64,000 bases of DNA, taken from contig LGRX02033400.1 in the NCBI GenBank assembly GCA_001247695.2, forward strand, positions 1 through 64,000, read 5' to 3'. The notes under the pieces were generated by a model. That model saw only the letters and a program-made list of their open reading frames with translations. It was not told where the DNA came from and searched no databases. The position numbers and the translations under genes were made by a program. The stretch is from Cymbomonas tetramitiformis (Eukaryota > Chlorophyta > Pyramimonadophyceae > Pyramimonadales > Pyramimonadaceae). Of the stretch, positions 51,553 to 60,433 are shown piece after piece; position 1 is the stretch's first letter; each line of letters opens with the position of its first letter.

Positions 51553-51978
51553 ATGGCGCTGACCCGGCAGGTTCAGCGCGTCTTGCTTTGGTTAGATGGT
51601 TTTGACGAGGATGAAGATATGATAAATCATGTGTCCCTTTTCGGTCATACACCTTGCGTAAACTGTAATGCGGAAAACGTATATGTGTCGTGCGAAAGGC
51701 CTATCATTTTGGGAAATTGGGACTTGGACGAAATCAGTGCAGGATACCGTTATGTACGCCGAACTCGGTGTTTCCTATTCTTTACCTTGATGCATCTCGA
51801 TCGATTTCCCTCGAGGAACCCTTGGACGGGGAGGTGGGTAACGCCTAGAAATCTGAAAATACCTGTGGACAAGATAAATGATTTATTGTTACCGGAGCAG
51901 CGCGGTGAGAGTATAGAGCAATATTTAGGAGCTTGCAACTGTGCGGCGGATATGCCATGGGACAAATCAACATGCTGA
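51553..51978 (+). CDS. TIR-element gene 3, CxxC protein, 141 aa
   Basis: ATG 51553, TGA 51976. Motif CVNCNAENVYVSCERPI, followed by GYRYVRRTRCFLFF, which parallels WRFIRETRETWYFQ of gene 2; C-terminus CNCAADMPWDKSTC parallels the Cys-rich end of gene 2. Acidic stretch DGFDEDEDM near the start. Its 3' half overlaps the antisense end of gene 4. Unrecognised; possibly a zinc-binding protein. Confidence 0.55.
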   Translation: MALTRQVQRVLLWLDGFDEDEDMINHVSLFGHTPCVNCNAENVYVSCERPIILGNWDLDEISAGYRYVRRTRCFLFFTLMHLDRFPSRNPWTGRWVTPRNLKIPVDKINDLLLPEQRGESIEQYLGACNCAADMPWDKSTC

Positions 51979-52451
51979 GAAAAATCTATCGGAATAGCTG
52001 GTCCGGCATAGGCTGTATATTCCGATTTGACCTTGTGCTTGAGCTTTGGTTCTTGTCCAGCGCTGGAGGATTTCGTAGATTCATACGGTTCTTTTGGCGG
52101 TGGAGGCGATTCGGTTAAGTCAAAAACTAAATTTTCATGCTTTATTTCAGGGCGAGGCGGAGAAGCTGATGCTTGGGAAGATTCGTGTGTGGCTGTTTCG
52201 GCATTCACACAACCGGTCTTCACGTCACTAGATCCGGGGGTTGAACTGACACCACCGATCACAAGTACGACAGCTCCGTCAGGGAACACGGTACCGAGTT
52301 CGACAGCTTGCACGTCTTCTGTGCTGCGCATGTGAAGAAGCATCGGGGTGTCGGTAAGGGTTGGAAACAAGGCCTGTAGTAACGGAAGAGATATTGGCAC
52401 GGTATGCGGGACATCCAAAGCATGATTACCGTATCGCAGGGAAGCCGGCAT
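51750..52451 (-). CDS. TIR-element gene 4, antisense Ser/Pro-rich protein
   Basis: Starts at ATG 52451, just inside the right TIR and palindrome P4. The first 70 residues look folded (YGNHALDVPHTVPISLPLL, VFPDGAVVLVIGGV), then a Ser/Pro/Lys-rich linker (LTESPPPPKEPYESTK, KLKHKVKSE). The last 75 codons lie antisense to gene 3 and may not be translated if an intron removes them. No family recognised. Confidence 0.45.
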   Translation of the reverse strand: MPASLRYGNHALDVPHTVPISLPLLQALFPTLTDTPMLLHMRSTEDVQAVELGTVFPDGAVVLVIGGVSSTPGSSDVKTGCVNAETATHESSQASASPPRPEIKHENLVFDLTESPPPPKEPYESTKSSSAGQEPKLKHKVKSEYTAYAGPAIPIDFSQHVDLSHGISAAQLQAPKYCSILSPRCSGNNKSFILSTGIFRFLGVTHLPVQGFLEGNRSRCIKVKNRKHRVRRT

Positions 52452-52544
52452 GGTTTCCTAAGGTACCATGAAAAATGAATTACTTTATGAAAATAATACC
52501 CTATATAGACATGATAAAAATATGAAAAAAAATATGAAACACGT

Positions 52545-52568
52545 TTGACAATCGTATACGATTGTCAA
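52545..52568. promoter_or_regulatory. Palindrome P4 (inner end of right TIR)
   Basis: TTGACAATCGTA followed by its exact reverse complement; the right-TIR counterpart of P1. Lies 94 bp upstream of the gene 4 start. Confidence 0.65.
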
Positions 52569-52910
52569 GCTCTGTGGTTAGGTTCGTCTCTCTGACGCAC
52601 GTTTGCCACTCGCAGACGACTGGGTTATACCCCATTAGTCCCTGGTTAGGGGGGGAGGGGGGAGTTAGTGTATATTCCTTAAGTATGAAGAAAAAATTTA
52701 ATTTTTCTTAAGTATGGGAAAACGTAGGCGTCGACGCGGGCCGACGCGTTACACTCCTTAAGTATGGGCTTAAGTATGGGCGCCCTAATTTGCGAAATCT
52801 TAGAATGTTAAGAATGTTTGGTCCACTGTCCGTCCGTCCGTCCGTCCGTCCACTGTGGACGGACAGTGGACGGACGGACGGACGACTTTCGTGGACCAAT
52901 ACCACCTCTC
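52545..52910 (-). repeat. Right long terminal inverted repeat
   Basis: Reverse-complement match of the left TIR over essentially its whole length, with scattered substitutions (for example ccctaatttgcg against cgcaaaataggg). Confidence 0.85.
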
Positions 52911-52972
52911 GGCGGGACGGCCGTCGCGTGCTCGTCAGCACTCTCCGTCACGCCTTAAATCTGCGCAACCTA

Positions 52973-53046
52973 CACCCTTAATGGGAATCGAACCCACGAG
53001 TGCGAGGTTCATAGCCTAGCGCCGTACCAACTCGACCAACGTCATG
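52973..53046 (-). pseudogene. tRNA-like relic
   Basis: The minus strand has a good T arm (GTGGGTTCGATTCCCAT), a D-arm-like TGGTCGAGTTGG and an anticodon-arm-like AGGCTATGAACCT, but the 5' acceptor strand does not pair with the 3' side (TAAGGGTG). Probably a decayed tRNA or tRNA-derived element, different from the tandem array family. Confidence 0.4.
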
Positions 53047-53149
53047 AATGTGTACTTTATGAAATTCAGATAGAAATTTATGATACAATATTCCACAATC
53101 CTGTGATGAACAAGATTAGATACACAATCTATCACAAGGTCCAAGAAAC

Positions 53150-53687
53150 ATTTCGCTTTGACCAGAGGCCGTTCATTAGCTAATGAACGGTTCCCGCAGC
53201 CAAAGTGTCTATGTGTGGGTCGCGCTTTGGCCAGAGGCCGTTCATTAGCTAATGAACGGTTCCCGCAGCCAAAGTGTCTATGTGTGGGTCGCGCTTTGGC
53301 CAGAGGCCGTTCATTAGCTAATGAACGGTTCCCGCAGCCAAAGTGTCTATGTGTGAGTCGCGCTTTGGCCAGAGGCCGTTCATTAGCTAATGAACGGTTC
53401 CCGCAGCCAAAGTGTCTATGTGTGAGTCGCGCTTTGGCCAGAGGCCGTTCATTAGCTAATGAACGGTTCCCGCAGCCAAAGTGTCTATGTGTGAGTCGCG
53501 CTTTGGCCAGAGGCCGTTCATTAGCTAATGAACAGTTCCCGCAGCCAAAGTGTCTATGTGTGAGTCGCGCTTTGGCCAGAGGCCGTTCATTAGCTAATGA
53601 ACGGTTCCCGCAGCCAAAGTGTCTATGTGTGGGTCGCGCTTTGGCCAGCGGCCGTTCATTAGCTAATGAACGGTTCCCGCAGCCAAA
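53150..53687. repeat. 69-bp minisatellite with a 22-bp palindrome, eight units
   Basis: Each unit holds the palindrome formed by CCGTTCATTAG and its reverse complement, then ttcccgcagccaaagtgtc and tatgtgtg(g/a)gtcgcgc. Because 69 is a multiple of three, 23-residue repeats are open on both strands, and the palindrome encodes RSLANER in both. The last unit is cut at gcagccaaa by the CACTA sequence that starts the next element. Confidence 0.92.
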
Positions 53688-53692
53688 CACTA

Positions 53693-54416
53693 CTAAGAAT
53701 CGAACCCTTACTTTCGGTTACTGTCGCTTACTTTTGGTTATAGATGGTTATCGTTTGGTTACTTTTCGCTTATAAACGCCCACAGTGAATATATAAAAGA
53801 TGGTAGTTGATTATTGGCCCGGAGAGTTATACGCCGGGTATAATTAAGGAAAAGTAACCAAACGGAGGTAGGAGGAAGCTTCCTACATGTTACGTGGGTA
53901 ATATATGCCAGGGATGCGAACCTATAGAAACTAAGTAAAAGTAAGGATTCTATATGAACGGAGGCTTGTGATTGGTTCTAAAGGTAAGGATACGCACACG
54001 TGTAAGCACGGGTACAAGGTGTGATTTATAAATATTCCACATGCACACATGGGATTGGTTCGAAGTTTAAGCAACTGTCCACGTGTGGACACGACGATGC
54101 AGCCAAGTGTATAAAGATATTTACCAATGCTACGATGTGATTGGTCCGAGATTCAATGAGAGTTACTAGCCAGGCAGGTGGGTCCACGACTATAGTACTG
54201 TATCTACATATATACGTATATATTGGCGGTTTCCATCACTACGCACGGACTAGATATATAGGGGCATCTGACAGCCCGCTTGTTTGCCTGCATGGTGTCG
54301 CTGATGATATGGATACATACAAGTAAGGCCACGATAAGTTGGCCTCCCAGTCGAGTGATGGCATTGGCAGAGCATTTCCCTTGCCACAAGAAATGATGGA
54401 GTAGTCATATGGCGCT
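53693..54416. other. Subterminal region of the CACTA-like element
   Basis: Contains the ggttactttt repeats (53710-53775 and 53845-53860) and aaaagtaagg at 53936. No gene; this is the 3' side of the transposase gene. Confidence 0.4.
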
Positions 54417-55640
54417 TCAGTAGCTGCCAGTACGTACCTCGCGCAGCAGGTGCACCACATGGTAGTGGTTACCATTACCATCGGTCGGTTCAAAAAACAA
54501 CGCCTTCGGCCCGATGTACGTGCAAGGCAAAATCAGTTCCACGGAATCATGCTTGTCGACGACTGTGATCCCCTGCTTCTTGTAATATGCGTCTTCCACC
54601 TCTCGGTAGGCCAGCATTCTGGCCAGGTGACATATGGGTACTTGGCTGGGGTCGGTGACCAGGTAATAGGCCATAACCTTGGCGTATGGGCGCCCAAAAG
54701 GCACCTCCACCCCCGTGGGAAGGTCTCCCGACCCATGGTCCAAGATGGACACGTGGTACGACACCCGTTTCACCGCTCGTGTGTACATGGCGGATGTGTG
54801 CACCTCCCCACCCAGGGACATTCTCACAAACACAGCAGTACTGAAAGGGAGCGGCGTCTCACATTGGGAATGGGCGTCAGGCAGGGCATCCCCGCCCAGC
54901 GCAGCTGCCTGAGTCATCTCCACATCCACCGCACACGACGTCGGAGCCTCGGTGTGCATGGACATGAATTTCATTAGCGTTGCGAACACACCGCCGGATC
55001 GAAGGGAGGGCGATACCATTGAGCCGCGGGCCACCCACTTGCCGGCACCCATGAAATAGCAGGCAACCGTCTTGTCCTCGGCACCTGGGTCCCTCAGGGA
55101 GTTGGCGCCGCGTGGAGCCAGGGAACGCAGAGCGACAGCCAGCTCATGCATTTCGCGTCGGTTTGGGTACTTCCTAATGAACTCCTGCAGCGCCCTCTTC
55201 TCGCAGAGGGCGTTCATGATGGCCTGTACAGGCAAGTACTTCACGCCAGACGCCTTCACGATTCCCTTGGCCCGCTGTATTGCACGCTCCACCCACAACT
55301 CCAGGGCGGCGCCTAAATCCCCCACGTATTGCTCCTGCCGGAACAGGTGCACCACTGCAAGCCGCATGTTGAACGTCAACATTTTGTCCGGCCCGTGAGC
55401 TCCATAATTTTGGCATGCGCCCACAGATTGTCCTTCGCTGCCTTCTGGGCTTGCATTACAACTGCTTCGTTGTAGGCCTCCCCGGCTACCACACTGCCTC
55501 GCACATAATGCAGAACCGCCCGTCGAAGATGTTGCCACGCATCCTCCATCTGGATGTTCCAGTTAAACAGAACCTTTCCGAACACCAGCGGGCTGTAGTA
55601 CAGAATAAAATTCAAAAAATCCTCCATTGTGTACATTCCT
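54417..55640 (-). CDS. TNP2-like transposase, C-terminal region (DUF4218-like), one frameshift
   Basis: From the acceptor GTGCAG|GAATGT at about 55640: MEDFLNFILYYSPLVFGKVL, then AWQHLRRAVLHYVRG and, after a 1-base frame change near 55400, LTFNMRLAVVHLFRQ with GDLGAALELWVERAIQRAKG. This order (W/F..yl.PvlL, W..LR.a..hy, TfN.HLl.HL, GPL..f.fER) is that of the DUF4218 region which follows the transposase core in CACTA/TNP2 proteins. The rest (54417-55100) is a less conserved domain with YYKKQGITVVD and KALFFEPTDGNGNHYHVVHL. The frameshift means that this copy is damaged or that the sequence has an error there. Confidence 0.5.
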
Positions 55641-55798
55641 GCACCCCCCCCCCTCTTATATATTAGCACAGAACGTGGACGGATCCTAAACCCAAAATGC
55701 ACGTTCAACAGGAAAGCATTGTGGCGGTCGGCGACGTTGTCTGCCCCCATACCCACACGGGCTGTTGTTGCCTGATGCAGCAGGTACAACTTGTTATA

Positions 55799-56563
55799 TT
55801 ATGACAACTTCATCGGCTGGTTACCCTTGCAGTGGTGATGGGGGGTGTCGAACGCACCGAAGTACTTCACCACGTCGTGGTATGGCCGACCAACGTCATG
55901 CGGTGGTTGAATGCGCGCGGCCCTCGATTGGAGGAGCTCAAGCAATTTTGGTGGCAAACATAAATGCGGATGGGTGTTGCTTGTCATCCTCCCCAGAAGT
56001 AGCTTCAGATAAGCCTTCCCAATACCATAGAACACGCAGTGCCCAAACGGGTGCGCAATTGCCCGCATTGGATCGTAGTACGGGAGGCGCTCCAATGCCC
56101 CTCGCCCATGTCTGCCTGTTGCGCATGGCTCCGCCTCGCCTGACTCTGTTTTCCTAACCAGCTCCTGGTGTTTCTTTTTGCTCAGCATCAGTTCTGGGTC
56201 GTCCGCATAAACCTCGGTTTTCCCGTCATCCGTTTCCCACCCGTTGAGCTCCACCGGCTTCGCGTATCCCCGGAAATACATTCCTTTCCCACCAGGGCCC
56301 GGGGTTCCCTCAAAAAGGCTGTACGGATCGGCACGATAGCTACCAACTCCCATAAACCTGCCCATGGTGCACCTCATCACCGTGTCTGCGTACACCAATC
56401 CGAGCACCACCTTCAATGTGTACGACCTCTTGAGGAAGGCATCGTACACTACGAAAGGATTGGACGCATCCCGCTTCCCGTGCATCAAGTGCAACAACTC
56501 ATCCTCGAATAGTGACCATAACACCAGCGGATTTTTCTCCTTCTGCCTGGGCCCTTTGGTCAT
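55799..56563 (-). CDS. TNP2-like transposase, core region
   Basis: Encodes LWSLFEDELLHLMHGKRD, VVYDAFLKRSYTLKVVLGLV, then GRFMGVGSYRADPYSLFEG, MYFRGYAKPV and, after a linker, LPYYDPMRAIAHPFGHCVFYGIGKAYLKLLLG. TNP2/Transposase_21 proteins show the same order: YDA..(e)xFxLRAxLL.., a glycine-containing SG..T.G stretch, Y.GHRR.LP and DxMHxxxxGVxK. The metal-binding residues are not certain here: the usual DGMH is DPMRAIAHPFGH. Upstream splice acceptor candidates lie at 56585-56605; a donor AAGG|GTAACC near 55830 would join it to the 55640 exon. Family membership is inference from motif order. Confidence 0.5.
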   Translation of the reverse strand: MTKGPRQKEKNPLVLWSLFEDELLHLMHGKRDASNPFVVYDAFLKRSYTLKVVLGLVYADTVMRCTMGRFMGVGSYRADPYSLFEGTPGPGGKGMYFRGYAKPVELNGWETDDGKTEVYADDPELMLSKKKHQELVRKTESGEAEPCATGRHGRGALERLPYYDPMRAIAHPFGHCVFYGIGKAYLKLLLGRMTSNTHPHLCLPPKLLELLQSRAARIQPPHDVGRPYHDVVKYFGAFDTPHHHCKGNQPMKLS

Positions 56564-57025
56564 CCACAGATTCTCATGATACTTATCACGCTACCGCACC
56601 TGTTAGTGCACAGCCCCACACAACCCCTGTCACACACTCATGCCTTTTAACAAAGGCATCAGCGGACATCATGCATGCCCTGGACATCGCCTCCCTTTGC
56701 ACTTTTCACCACGCGACTCGCTTCACGCACTGCTACGAACCTGCGCCTCTCAGAACACATGCGACTGGGAAACATTCGTAACATCAATGTACCGATATGT
56801 GAAGGTCTTCGCTCTTTATCACAGCCACCCCCATAGAATAGCTCCTGCGCGCACCGCCACCCCATACGCTTACTATCGTGGGGCGGCACTTTCCCCCCCA
56901 GTATACAGCTTGGCACGTCCCCAATTCGACCTAGCGCGTGATGATCCGTGCTGCAACGCGGTTATCACCCAAGCAAGCAACGCTGCCTGCAGAAGATGAC
57001 GTGGAGGGGAGGTGGGGTGGAGAAG

Positions 57026-57898
57026 TTACCCGATATCTGAGTTCCAAACTTGACAATCGTCTGCCCCTGGAGAAATCACCATGACACGATGCTCCGCATA
57101 CGCCACGTTCGGGTCGCCTCCTTCAGGTGTGTCCACCAGAATAGGTTCCTCCAACAATGCACCACCAATGTCCACGTGATTGTCGATAGACTTTGCCAAC
57201 GGGGATGTCCAGAAATCATTCTGGAGTCGGGCATCACGTCGTGCTCTGGCCTTGCAGAACTCGACATCCCGCACCCACCTTCGAATTGTGTCTTTTATAT
57301 CAAAGTAGTAGAACCACTCCCGGGGACGCAGCTTCTTCCCAGATGCTGTTTGGGTCACCTCAAACCGTCGCTCATGGCATCGACGAACAACCGCCCCGGC
57401 GGAGTCTGTCTGCAAGACTGCTCCGCACTCCTCCTCCTCGTTCCACTGCAGACAGTCCAATTCCCTAGGGAAAGTCCGACACCATTTCGGGCACACGTGC
57501 ACAGCATGCGCCATATGGCTTTGCACACGAAGATAGGTTCGCATTCGGTGGAGGCTTGTGGGCAGTCGACAACGGTTTGGTCCGCCCAACAGCATGACGA
57601 TCACATGGAGGAACCGGTCAAATGATATCTGGGACCATGCCCGTGATATGCGCAATTCCATAAAATAGCACACCGCCTCCCCAAGCTTTATGGCATCATC
57701 CCCGGTGTCTCCAATCATGAGTGGCTCGGTTAGCTCAGGGTCCGCGCATGGGTCAACGTCTGGAAGCCACTCCATGCCGTCATCTTCAACCTCAAGCATG
57801 TCTTGCAACAGGTCGGAGTCCTCCGCGTCCTTCCAGATGTCGTCGTCATTCAGCGCATCCTCCGCTGTCCAGGTGTACGTTTCCAGCGTCTGATTCAT
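57026..57898 (-). CDS. TNP2-like transposase, N-terminal region
   Basis: ATG 57898; 290 codons. Acidic start (EDALNDDDIWKDAEDSDLL), then ISFDRFLHVIVMLLGGP, HVCPKWCRTFPRELDCLQW and REWFYYFDIKDTIRRWVRD. In CACTA/TNP2 proteins a Cys-rich stretch (CPxxC..) is followed by the FYYFPLxxRLxRLF motif; here FYYFDIKDTIRRW. The end at ATCGG|GTAACT looks like a splice donor, with the core exon next. Probably the first coding exon of the transposase. Confidence 0.5.
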   Translation of the reverse strand: MNQTLETYTWTAEDALNDDDIWKDAEDSDLLQDMLEVEDDGMEWLPDVDPCADPELTEPLMIGDTGDDAIKLGEAVCYFMELRISRAWSQISFDRFLHVIVMLLGGPNRCRLPTSLHRMRTYLRVQSHMAHAVHVCPKWCRTFPRELDCLQWNEEEECGAVLQTDSAGAVVRRCHERRFEVTQTASGKKLRPREWFYYFDIKDTIRRWVRDVEFCKARARRDARLQNDFWTSPLAKSIDNHVDIGGALLEEPILVDTPEGGDPNVAYAEHRVMVISPGADDCQVWNSDIG

Positions 57899-57953
57899 TC
57901 ACAACCCTCCACGCCGTGACAACCATGCGCCATCTCCACTTGTTACCGTGACA

Positions 57954-58793
57954 TCACCAGTAGGGACGGTCGCAAGCGTTATATGCACACCACGCAACTG
58001 CATACATGAGTGCAGGCCCGAAATAGGTTTGAAGGGATTCCGTTACCTCATTCAAGTAAGTTTTCATGAGGTTTGCTTCCTCCGCACGATTCTCGAACGC
58101 CTCGAGCAACAGCTTACGGTCTTCGTCCAGTTCATCGTCGCTCTCGTCCTGATCTAACGCCAACTTGCCTAAATCAAACCGTAGGTCCTTAGGTAGTTCG
58201 TCATCGCTGTCGTCGTGGACGCCCTGGTCGTCGTGAGGTACTGCCGATAAGGGGGGTGGGGATGCTGGTTCACTCTCGCCGTCCTCATCGTTTTCAACTG
58301 CTTCCTCGTCAATGCACCAGCCTGCCGTAGCTGCTTCACCCTCGCCGTCCTCATCGCTTTCAACTGCTTCCTCGTCAATGCAGCAGCCTGCCGTAGCAGG
58401 GTCAGGCTTCCTTCTTACCCGTCCTCTCTTATCCACCCGCCCTCCCGCCTTCCATATCCACAGCGCAATACTTCTCACGTCAGCGCTCTCCGCCGGTGTT
58501 GATCGCCCGCCCCAGTCCTGGTGTCCTCTGTATCTGCGTAATGTCGCTCGCAGGCTGTTTTTCGTGCGAAAAGCCTCCATGGCGATTTTTTCCAGGCTCT
58601 CTGTAGGCAGCACGCCGATCGTGCTCGTTCCCTGCGCCAGTACCAGCAACACCTTGCGTTTGCTTACACACAGCGAACGGGTTGCCCCGAACGGGGGATC
58701 ACATATTAACACAAAACAAACGTTTACCAGGCTGCTGATGCATGCACAAATGGCCACCCAGTACGGGTTGAGGTGACTCGGTCGGGGGCGCAC
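57954..58793 (-). CDS. Unrecognised acidic-repeat protein
   Basis: 279 codons in one frame. The first 60 residues are hydrophobic and may include an unspliced intron (donor-like CCTG|GTAAAC at about 58725). The body has SLEKIAMEAFRTKNSLRATLRR, a duplicated unit TAG(C/W)CIDEEAVE(S/N)DEDGE (23-24 residues, twice), and a very acidic region (DESDDELDEDRKLL) ending with a helix. It lies 50 bp upstream of the transposase N-terminal exon on the same strand, so it may be a second protein of the element or its first exon. Confidence 0.4.
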   Translation of the reverse strand: MRPRPSHLNPYWVAICACISSLVNVCFVLICDPPFGATRSLCVSKRKVLLVLAQGTSTIGVLPTESLEKIAMEAFRTKNSLRATLRRYRGHQDWGGRSTPAESADVRSIALWIWKAGGRVDKRGRVRRKPDPATAGCCIDEEAVESDEDGEGEAATAGWCIDEEAVENDEDGESEPASPPPLSAVPHDDQGVHDDSDDELPKDLRFDLGKLALDQDESDDELDEDRKLLLEAFENRAEEANLMKTYLNEVTESLQTYFGPALMYAVAWCAYNACDRPYW

Positions 58794-59352
58794 CTATTAA
58801 CAAGCCAACCGTTATCCAGTCGGGAGATGCAGGCAGAAATGGCCAGCCCGCACATACAAGACTCTCACCGCACAAATGCCAGGGCAAGGCGCGCGATAGT
58901 TACGCAGCCAGGAGGGGGATGCGTAGCCGATGACTACGCCCCGTAGAGACACGATCATCGAAGAAGGTGGCGCCGTTCGAACATAATTGCACATTGCGTA
59001 CTCAGGTGTTCCATGCTACACGTCATGCTTTACTCGTTAACACAGTCCGTGCCACCTTCTACACGGCTTCAGTGCTATTAAGTGAGCATGTGTTGCACGT
59101 GTGGCATCGGCTCTCAAAACTGGCCGAGGAGTTAGCCCCATAGAGACACGAACATCAAAGAAGGTGGGGCCGTTAGAATATGATTACACGTTACGTGCTC
59201 AGGTGTTACACGCTACTCGTTACGCTTTACTGGTTTTGTCCGACAGGCTGTGCCACCTTCTACACGGATTCAGTGCTATTACGTGAGCACGTGTTGTTGC
59301 ACGTGTGCCGTCGGCTATCAGAACTGCTGCTCTCTGCATCGTCTTCCGTCAA
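58794..59352. repeat. ~200-bp tandem duplication
   Basis: Two diverged copies, about 58915-59115 and 59125-59330, share gtagagacacgaacatc(g/a)aagaagg, ttacacg/ctactcgtta, gtgccaccttctacacgg and tcagtgctatta(a/c)gtgagca. No gene is seen. Confidence 0.6.
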
Positions 59353-60366
59353 TCAGCGCTCCCAGAACGGAGTCCGGCGTAGCGGCTTTGGACGCGGATC
59401 ATTGAAGTTGCCTCGGTACTCTTCTGGCTTCAATGCGACGTCATGTGCATTGGGCCCTGCTTTCCAGAACACCTGGTAGTCCTCCGTGATGGATAAATCC
59501 GGGAGGCGCACAAATTTCATGGCCACCAGGGTGTCAAAATCAAATGCCTCCACTGAGAAGTCACTGTGGAAAATTGAATAGTCCATAGCTGCACGCGCAG
59601 GCTGATCGTCGTAATCTTCGTCCACGCCAATGCAGTGGCAGCGCATAACCTCCGGGTGTCCCAGGGCGCGCCACTCAAGGGGGGTGTCGTGCTCAAAGCA
59701 TTCCTTACCGATCATCACCACGAGCTCCCGCTCCGTGCCTCCCTCGTCCTCTTGTACGGCAGCGTACTCCTCGCCAAATGCGTCATGCGACCACTCTTCG
59801 AGCTCTTCCACCCCGGCGGCGGTCAGCTCCGTCATCCGCTGCTTCTTGCGCATGGCAGGCGTGAGGTGAGTGCGGGCTGCGAGCGCCTTTCGCCCGGCCT
59901 GCAGGACGTGGATCATGTGCGGCAAAGGTTCGGCCATGCTCTTCTTCGTGCGTGTGGTGCGCCTGGCCCTCGGCTCCCGGGGTTCCTGAACCGCCGCCCC
60001 TGCTGCGGGGTATGTGGCTTTGAAAGCTGCTTTCACGGCTTTACTCCGCTCAGCTCGGTTTTTTATGTCCTTCGTCCATCGATTCTTAAGGCGCTCCACG
60101 GCGTTCACCTCGTCAGTAAATTTGTGCACAACGAAAACATTCTCAAACCCAGACAGGAGCACAGTTTCAAATATTTCATGGTTCATGATGACCCGTACAC
60201 CCGTCTCCTTGTGTACTCGTGTAATGTGCTGGATGAGCACATTCTCTGGCAACTGCCGCACTTGCGGAAGTAGGCGTTGCACGGTGCGTTCCAAGTCCTC
60301 CAGGAAACAAGGCTCGCCTTTGGCGAACAGTTCGCACAATTTCCTCTTATTTGCTGCTCGGCCCAA
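59353..60366 (-). CDS. Unrecognised protein, 337 aa
   Basis: Starts MGRAANKRKLCELFAKGE; a helical N-terminal part (LERTVQRLLPQVRQLPENVL), HKETGVRVIMNHEIFETVLL, a basic segment around PRARRTTRTKKS and an acidic, Glu-rich centre. The C-terminal third has HSDFSVEAFDFDTLVAMKFV and DYQVFWKAGP. I recognise no family. It lies in the same minus-strand cluster as the TNP2-like genes; codon use is GC-rich and coding-like. The start may be spliced to the upstream frame. Confidence 0.45.
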   Translation of the reverse strand: MGRAANKRKLCELFAKGEPCFLEDLERTVQRLLPQVRQLPENVLIQHITRVHKETGVRVIMNHEIFETVLLSGFENVFVVHKFTDEVNAVERLKNRWTKDIKNRAERSKAVKAAFKATYPAAGAAVQEPREPRARRTTRTKKSMAEPLPHMIHVLQAGRKALAARTHLTPAMRKKQRMTELTAAGVEELEEWSHDAFGEEYAAVQEDEGGTERELVVMIGKECFEHDTPLEWRALGHPEVMRCHCIGVDEDYDDQPARAAMDYSIFHSDFSVEAFDFDTLVAMKFVRLPDLSITEDYQVFWKAGPNAHDVALKPEEYRGNFNDPRPKPLRRTPFWER

Positions 60367-60433
60367 TGCCCAATCCCATTTTGTATATCAGTGGCGCACT
60401 TCCGGGAACCACATACAAGGAAAGTCCGGATCA

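Larger units (their letters stand above)
49731..52910. mobile_element. Compact long-TIR element with four small genes
   Basis: Terminal inverted repeats of about 370 bp (49731-50100 and 52545-52910) are roughly 90% identical by eye. They share a ggac/gtcc run, ccatacttaag repeats, gtaacgcgtcggcccgcgtc and an inner palindrome. A 10-bp direct repeat GGCGGGACGG flanks the pair (49721-49730 and 52911-52920), the length expected of Mutator-type insertions. The interior has three plus-strand frames and one minus-strand frame, none resembling a transposase. Either a Pack-MULE-like cargo element or an unknown mobile element type. Confidence 0.75.

Noticed and set aside
53150..53687. CRISPR-like array
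   Set aside because: Units are fully repeated with no unique spacers, and the genome is eukaryotic.
53016..53775. 200+ residue repeat proteins on both strands
   Set aside because: Both arise from the 69-bp minisatellite with a palindrome; no unique flanking coding sequence.
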